Below, in pieces: positions 58,176 through 64,000 of a stretch of DNA of 64,000 bases. Location of the stretch: NCBI GenBank assembly GCA_903857265.1, contig CAIODZ010000047.1, forward strand, positions 1-64,000. Reading direction: 5' to 3'. Numbering within the stretch: the stretch's first letter is position 1; the number at the start of each line of letters is the position of its first letter. The notes under the pieces were generated by a model. The model ran no database searches and had not been told where the DNA came from. It saw nothing but the letters and a program-made list of their open reading frames with translations. The translations under genes were made by a program, and so were the position numbers. This DNA is from an uncultured Phycisphaerales bacterium. Its GTDB lineage: Bacteria; Planctomycetota; Phycisphaerae; Sedimentisphaerales; Anaerobacaceae.

Positions 58176-59054
58176 TCAGCGGCACTCATTCACAAGATTA
58201 AGCAGGTATTGCCCATACCAGTTTTTGGCTAAAGGTTCCGCGAGTTTGGTCAATTGTTTGGCGTCGATAAGGCCGAGGTGAAACGCTATTTCTTCGGGGC
58301 AGGCAATCATCAGTCCTTGTCTTTGCTGGACGGTCTGGACAAAATTTGCGGCCTGAAGCATTGATTCCGGTGTGCCCGTATCGAGCCAGGCGATCCCGCG
58401 TCCCAGCAATTCGACTTTAAGTTTGTTGATTTTAAGATAAGCGTTATTGAGGTCGGTGATTTCGTACTCGCCCCTGGCGGAGGGTTTGATGGTCGCGGCG
58501 ATGTCGCAGACCTGCGAATCGTAGAAGTAAAGACCCACGGCTGCGTAATTGGATTTCGGTTTTTTGGGTTTTTCCTCGATTGATATTACATTGCCGGTTT
58601 TGTCAAACTCAATAACGCCATACCGCTGCGGGTCCCTGACCCAGTAGCCGAATATCGATGCGCCGCCTTCACTGCTGACTGCCTTTTTTAGCGAATCGAC
58701 AAGCCCGTGGCCGTAAAAGATATTATCGCCGAGAATCAAACACGCCGGGCTGCCCGTGAGGAATTTTTTACCGATTATAAACGCCTGGGCGAGTCCTTCT
58801 GGCCTTGGCTGTTCTGCGTATTCGAGCCGGATACCCCACTGTGAGCCGTCGTCGAGAACTTTTTTATACATAGGCAGGTCGGTGGGTGTGCTGATTACGA
58901 GAATCTCTTTTATTCCCGCCAGCATCAGCGTCGTCAGCGGATAATAAATCATCGGCTTATCATATATCGGGATAAGTTGCTTGCTTATGGCCTTTGTTAC
59001 AGGGTGCAGCCGAGTGCCGCTCCCGCCCGCTAAGATTATGCCTTTGTAGCTCAT
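58176..59054 (-). CDS. rfbA: Glucose-1-phosphate thymidylyltransferase
   Basis: [58 protein letters not shown]. Confidence 0.96.
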   Translation of the reverse strand: MSYKGIILAGGSGTRLHPVTKAISKQLIPIYDKPMIYYPLTTLMLAGIKEILVISTPTDLPMYKKVLDDGSQWGIRLEYAEQPRPEGLAQAFIIGKKFLTGSPACLILGDNIFYGHGLVDSLKKAVSSEGGASIFGYWVRDPQRYGVIEFDKTGNVISIEEKPKKPKSNYAAVGLYFYDSQVCDIAATIKPSARGEYEITDLNNAYLKINKLKVELLGRGIAWLDTGTPESMLQAANFVQTVQQRQGLMIACPEEIAFHLGLIDAKQLTKLAEPLAKNWYGQYLLNLVNECR

Positions 59055-59092
59055 ATTATTACCTCCGCTTCAATGCCAATCTGTCGCCGAAA

Positions 59093-60085
59093 TCAGAATT
59101 GCTGCAGGAACCTGAGGTCGTTTTCGTAAAATAACCTGATATCGGTGATGCCGTATTTTCTCATAGCCAGCCGTTCGATGCCGAAGCCGAAAGCCCAGCC
59201 GGTATATTTTTCGCTGTCTATGCCCACGGCGTCAAAAACATTCGGGTCAACCATACCGCAGCCGCCCATCTCGACCCAGACCTCTTTGCCCGTCTTATCG
59301 ACTAAGAGCAAATCTACTTCTGCACTTGGCTCAGTGAACGGGAAAAAGCTCGGGCGAAAACGCCATTTTACGTCCTTGCCTAAGAAAACCTTTATGAACT
59401 GGTCGATTGTGGTTTTCATATCGACCATAGTAACACCCTCATCGACGACGAGCGCTTCAAGCTGGTGAAACATAAACATATGCGTCGCGTCAACTGTGTC
59501 GGGCCTGTAAACCCGGCCCGGCGCAACGACGCGAATAGGGGGCTTTTGCTTTTCCATCACGCGAATCTGGATTGTCGAGGTCTGACTCCGCAAAAGGGTT
59601 TGGTCATCGACGTAAAAGTTATCTAAGGGGTCGCGTGCCGGATGCTCCGCTGGGATATTGAGTGCGACGAAATTGTGCCATTCATCCTCGACCTCAGGCC
59701 CGTATGCGACCGAAAAACCCATCCGGGCGAAAATCTCAAGAAGCTCATTTGAGGTCTGATTGATAACGTGTCTTTTGCCGATTCGCGGATGTATCCCGGG
59801 CAGGGTAACGTCAATCAACTGCCTGCTTTTGGAACGCTGGGTCTGGGTGATTTTTTCTTTGAGTTGCTCGAATGCGGCGGTTACCTCGTTTTTGATTTTA
59901 TTGGCCAGTTGGCCTGCCGCGGGTCTTTGCTCGGCTGATACTTTTCCGATTTGTGTAAGTATCTGGGTAACAAGGCCTTTTCTGCTGAGGTATTTTATGC
60001 GGAATTGCTCCAGCGACGCGCTATCGGCGACAGCTTTTAGCTCTTCAAGAGCATCCTTACCGATTTTGGCGAATTGCTCAAGCAT
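59093..60085 (-). CDS. pheS: Phenylalanine-tRNA ligase alpha subunit
   Basis: PGIHPRIGKRHVINQTSNELLEIFARMGFSVAYGPEVEDEWHNF, FRPSFFPFTEPSAEVDLL, WAFGFGIERLAMRKYGI. Confidence 0.96.
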   Translation of the reverse strand: MLEQFAKIGKDALEELKAVADSASLEQFRIKYLSRKGLVTQILTQIGKVSAEQRPAAGQLANKIKNEVTAAFEQLKEKITQTQRSKSRQLIDVTLPGIHPRIGKRHVINQTSNELLEIFARMGFSVAYGPEVEDEWHNFVALNIPAEHPARDPLDNFYVDDQTLLRSQTSTIQIRVMEKQKPPIRVVAPGRVYRPDTVDATHMFMFHQLEALVVDEGVTMVDMKTTIDQFIKVFLGKDVKWRFRPSFFPFTEPSAEVDLLLVDKTGKEVWVEMGGCGMVDPNVFDAVGIDSEKYTGWAFGFGIERLAMRKYGITDIRLFYENDLRFLQQF

Positions 60086-60155
60086 CCCCTGTCCTGAAAC
60101 TGGATTCCCGTTTTTCGCGGAAATAGCTCCCGCCTATGTAGCGGGAGTTAAACTC

Positions 60156-60512
60156 TTATATTTTCGCCGGTTTTGCCGCCGCGACGATTGCATCGAACGC
60201 AACCGGGTCGGCTATCGCTATTTCACTTAGCATCTTGCGGTTCAGGGTGATATTGGCTTTTTTGAGTCCGTTGACAAGCCGGCTGTACATGATGCCCCGC
60301 TGCTGGCAGGCGGCGGTCAAACGTGTAATCCACAGCATCCTGAAATCACGCTTGCGAAGCTTACGCCCAAAACGCGAATAAACTCCCGCACGAACAATCG
60401 CTTCCTTCGCGGCACGATAAAGATGACCGGCGGAACTGCGATGACCCGATGCCGCCTTTAATACTCTTTTGTGTGCCTGGCGTCTTGCTGCGCCTTTTCT
60501 AATTCTTGGCAT
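60156..60512 (-). CDS. rplT: 50S ribosomal protein L20
   Basis: MPRIRKGAARRQAHKRVLKAASGHRSS..., RDFRMLWITRLTAACQQRGIMYSRLVNGLKKANI. Confidence 0.96.
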   Translation of the reverse strand: MPRIRKGAARRQAHKRVLKAASGHRSSAGHLYRAAKEAIVRAGVYSRFGRKLRKRDFRMLWITRLTAACQQRGIMYSRLVNGLKKANITLNRKMLSEIAIADPVAFDAIVAAAKPAKI

Positions 60513-60544
60513 AATTTACCTTTCTAACTCCCCCAACAAATTGA

Positions 60545-60585
60545 GGGCTAAACGTCGGCGGGGCAAGCCCCGCCCTACAAACCAA
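60545..60585. repeat. Short GC-rich palindromic dispersed-repeat-like element
   Basis: GGCGGGGCAAGCCCCGCCCTACAAA: inverted repeat GGCGGGGC/GCCCCGCC in the rpmI-rplT spacer. Confidence 0.6.
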
Positions 60586-60590
60586 ACAAA

Positions 60591-60785
60591 CTATTTGCCG
60601 GACATCGCCTTGATCATCTTGGCGTAAACCCCGGTCATAATAGCGGGGCCGGCTATCCTTTTTCGCTTCTTGGCGTTCTTGCTGTTCATTAAATGGTTGC
60701 CCGAGGGGTGCTTGTATCGCAGTTTCCCTGAGGCGGTAACCTTGAATCTCTTCTTTATTCCCTTATGGGTCTTCATCTTTGGCAT
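60591..60785 (-). CDS. rpmI: 50S ribosomal protein L35
   Basis: MPKMKTHKGIKKRFKVTASGKLRYKHPSGNHLMNSKNAKKRKR. Confidence 0.96.
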   Translation of the reverse strand: MPKMKTHKGIKKRFKVTASGKLRYKHPSGNHLMNSKNAKKRKRIAGPAIMTGVYAKMIKAMSGK

Positions 60786-60846
60786 CGTTCGCTACCCTGA
60801 AAAAAGTCCGTTAAACCGGGCACATAACAGCACTACCCGGCACTAA

Positions 60847-60915
60847 GTTCAACCCGTGAGATAAAATGCGGGAGATAACATATCGATACATCGATTTGCT
60901 ATCTCACGGGTTAAA
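60847..60915 (-). promoter_or_regulatory. Candidate structured mRNA leader upstream of rpmI-rplT
   Basis: Perfect 13-bp inverted repeat AACCCGTGAGATA (60851-60863) / TATCTCACGGGTT (60900-60912) in the infC-rpmI spacer. Confidence 0.5.
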
Positions 60916-60995
60916 CAGGGAAGAATACACTATTTGCCCGCCCGGGTCAACAGCGATTTCGGGATTATACGGAAAAAACGACTATTTCGGGTGTA

Positions 60996-61514
60996 TTACT
61001 TTGGCGCAATCACCATGGTCATTCGCTTACCCATCATCTCGCCGGAGCGGTCCACCTTGGCTACGTCGCTCAGGGTCTCGACTATGCCGTTAAGAACCTC
61101 TTTGCCTTTGTCCTGATGGAGCATCTGGCGGCCGCGGAAGATAAGCGTAAACTGAACCTTGTGCCCTTTTTCGATAAACTCGCGTGCGTGCTTGACCTTT
61201 ACCTCAATATCGTGGGTATCTGTCTCGGGCCGCAGCCGGACTTCTTTGAGTGAGCCGGCATGATGGGTTTTTTTGCGTGCCTCGCGGATTTTGCGTTTTT
61301 GCTCATAGACCCACTTGCCGTAATCCATTATCCGGCATACCGGCGGGTCGCTGGTCGGCGATACCTCGACGAGGTCCAGATTGGCCTCGCGGGACTTTTC
61401 CAAGGCGAAAAGCCGCTCAACTATACCGACCTGATTGTTTTCTGCATCGACGAGCCGAACCTTATCTGCTCGTATCCCCCCATTTATCCTCAAACCCTTA
61501 ACTTTTATTATCAC
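60996..61514 (-). CDS. infC: Translation initiation factor IF-3
   Basis: INGGIRADKVRLVDAENNQVGIV, DLVEVSPTSDPPVCRIMDYGKWVYEQKRK. GTG start with AAAGGTGA upstream. Confidence 0.95.
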   Translation of the reverse strand: MIIKVKGLRINGGIRADKVRLVDAENNQVGIVERLFALEKSREANLDLVEVSPTSDPPVCRIMDYGKWVYEQKRKIREARKKTHHAGSLKEVRLRPETDTHDIEVKVKHAREFIEKGHKVQFTLIFRGRQMLHQDKGKEVLNGIVETLSDVAKVDRSGEMMGKRMTMVIAPK

Positions 61515-61577
61515 TCACTATCACCTTTCCAAAAACTATAAATATGGTTGCCTGTCAAAACTTTCAAACCTGTAGGC

Positions 61578-63494
61578 CTACAAGGCCAGCTCTACCTGCT
61601 TATCGGCAATTTTATTTGAGGCGATTGCCGCAAATTCATCTACTTTCAGCGCCTTTGTCTGCTCCTGACCGCGAATCCTGACGTTTACGGAATCCGACTG
61701 CGATTCCTTGGGCCCGACCACGAGCATATATGGGGGCTTGTCGCCGTGCGTTCGGGCGATTTTTGCCCCGATTTTCTCATCGGTCAAATCGCAGGAGACA
61801 CGCAACCCCTGCGCCTTTAGCCGAGTTTCGACCGCTTTGGCGTAGTCGTTAGTCTTTTCGCTTATGGGCAGTATTATCACCTGCTGCGGCGCAAGCCACA
61901 AGGGCATATCGCCCGCGTAATGCTCGATGAGAATCCCGATAAACCGCTCGAATGAGCCAAGCACCGCGCGGTGAATCATAACGGGCGTCTTCTCGGTATT
62001 GTCTTTATCGGTAAAGACAAGCTCGAACCGCTGGGGCATCGAGAAATCGAGCTGGATAGTACCAAGCTGCCAGGAGCGTTTGAGCGAATCCTCGATATGG
62101 AAGTCGATTTTGGGGCCATAGAAGGCGCCGTCGCCCTCGTTGACCTTGTAATCGATATTCTTGTGCTTAAGGGCATTGATGAGGGCGTTGGTGGCGGTTT
62201 CCCATATTTCATCGGAGCCGATGTGGTTTTCGGGTTTGGTGGATAGCTCGATGTGGAAATCCTTGAAGCCGAATGCCCGATATATCTCGAAGGTCAATTC
62301 GATAACGCCGATGATTTCCGCCTCAATCTGGTCGGGGGTGCAGAAGATATGTGCGTCGTCCTGGGTAAATTGACGCACCCTGAAAAGTCCGTGTATTACG
62401 CCGCTTGCCTCGTGGCGGTGAACAAGCCCAAGTTCCGCGACCCGCAGCGGGAATTCGCGGTAGGAATGTTTGCGAGTTTGATAAACCAAGCAGCCGCCCG
62501 GGCAGTTCATCGGCTTTATCGCGTAGTCGGCGTCGTCGAAGCGGGTGAAATACATATTCTCTTTATAATGGTCCCAGTGGCCGCTCCTGTGCCATAACTC
62601 TTTGTTAAGAATAATGGGCGTTTTGATTTCCTCGTAGCCAAATCGCTTGTGAACGCCCCGCCAGAAATCGACTATCGAATTCCAGATAATCATCCCCTTT
62701 GGATGCATAAACGCGAAACCAGGGCCTGCGTCATTAAAGCTGAACAAATCTAACTGCCTGCCTATAACGCGGTGGTCGCGTTTTTTCGCTTCTTCGAGAC
62801 GGGTAAGATATTCGTCAAGCTCTTTGCGGTTTCGCCAAGCAGTTCCATAGACCCTTTGAAGCATCTTCTGTGTCGCGTCGCCGTGCCAGTAAGCCCCGGC
62901 TACCGACATAATTTTGAATGCGCCCGCTTTGCCCGCGCTTGGGATATGCGGCCCGCGGCAAAGGTCTTCAAAGCCGTCGCCGGATGAGTAAAAACTGAGT
63001 ATGTCGCCGGTGGCGCGGTTGACGTTGTCGGTTTTGTATTTTTCGCCGCCTAATTTGGCAATCGCCTCGGCGCGGGTCATTTCTTTCCTTATGAAGGGCT
63101 TGTCTGCCTTGACGATTTCCCCCATCTTCTCCTCGATGCGTTCGAAATCGCCCGGGCGAATCGGCTCATCGAGGTCAATATCGTAATAAAACCCGTTGTC
63201 AACGGTCGGCCCGTAAACGAGTTTTGTTTGGGGCCAGAGCAGGCAAATCGCCTCAGCCATAATATGCGCACAACTATGGCGCATTATTTCAAGGCCTTCG
63301 GTGTCTTTGGAGGTGATGATTTGGATGCTCACATCCCCGTTTATCGGGGCCGACAGGTCAACGAGGTTGCCGTTGACTTTGGCCGCTATGGCTGCCTTCG
63401 CCAGTCCTGCGCCGATTTTTTCCGCTACCTGCTTTCCCGTGATACCGTCATTGGTCTCTATAATCGCGCCATCCGGCAGTTTAATCCTCGCCAT
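61578..63494 (-). CDS. thrS: Threonine-tRNA ligase
   Basis: TGS-like N-terminus, MRHSCAHIMAEAI, MNCPGGCLVYQ, GLFRVRQFTQDDAHIF, MIHRAVLGSFERFIGILIEHYAGDMPLWLAPQQV. Confidence 0.97.
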   Translation of the reverse strand: MARIKLPDGAIIETNDGITGKQVAEKIGAGLAKAAIAAKVNGNLVDLSAPINGDVSIQIITSKDTEGLEIMRHSCAHIMAEAICLLWPQTKLVYGPTVDNGFYYDIDLDEPIRPGDFERIEEKMGEIVKADKPFIRKEMTRAEAIAKLGGEKYKTDNVNRATGDILSFYSSGDGFEDLCRGPHIPSAGKAGAFKIMSVAGAYWHGDATQKMLQRVYGTAWRNRKELDEYLTRLEEAKKRDHRVIGRQLDLFSFNDAGPGFAFMHPKGMIIWNSIVDFWRGVHKRFGYEEIKTPIILNKELWHRSGHWDHYKENMYFTRFDDADYAIKPMNCPGGCLVYQTRKHSYREFPLRVAELGLVHRHEASGVIHGLFRVRQFTQDDAHIFCTPDQIEAEIIGVIELTFEIYRAFGFKDFHIELSTKPENHIGSDEIWETATNALINALKHKNIDYKVNEGDGAFYGPKIDFHIEDSLKRSWQLGTIQLDFSMPQRFELVFTDKDNTEKTPVMIHRAVLGSFERFIGILIEHYAGDMPLWLAPQQVIILPISEKTNDYAKAVETRLKAQGLRVSCDLTDEKIGAKIARTHGDKPPYMLVVGPKESQSDSVNVRIRGQEQTKALKVDEFAAIASNKIADKQVELAL

Positions 63495-63509
63495 TTGTCA
63501 ATCCGATAA

Positions 63510-64000
<491 letters not shown>

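Overview
The window looks like a chromosomal segment from a diderm, Planctomycetota/Phycisphaerae-like bacterium. The taxonomic guess rests on protein style only and was not searched. It opens inside a parB-like gene (5' truncated) and closes inside gltX (3' truncated). Housekeeping blocks are: lepB; gpmI-mutL-btuF/btuC/btuD-like ABC importer; dxr-rseP-glyA-like; HNH, cold-shock and HU genes; lpxD-lpxI; and thrS-infC-rpmI-rplT-pheS followed by rfbA-C-D-B. Between them lie large surface-polysaccharide blocks: about 9.7-26.3 kb on +, 26.3-34.1 kb on -, and about 48.4-58.2 kb. These carry many glycosyltransferases, FkbM and class I methyltransferases, two asparagine-synthase-type amidotransferases, a flippase, two UXS-like decarboxylases and dTDP-rhamnose genes. 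The most striking finding is a BlaI/BlaR1-type pair (41.6-44.4 kb). Its BlaR1-like membrane metallopeptidase carries a GH10 xylanase-like domain where a penicillin sensor would sit, and a perfect CTCTACA-AG-TGTAGAG inverted repeat lies upstream of blaI. Other points of note are a kinase+methyltransferase fusion (WbdD-like logic), a signal peptidase I with a zinc-ribbon-like insert, an SHMT-like protein with substituted active-site residues, a frameshifted flippase remnant with an adjacent intrinsic terminator, a methyltransferase-GT2 fusion, a candidate structured leader before rpmI-rplT, and short dispersed repeats running into coding ends. No rRNA, tRNA, CRISPR array or transposase was recognised.
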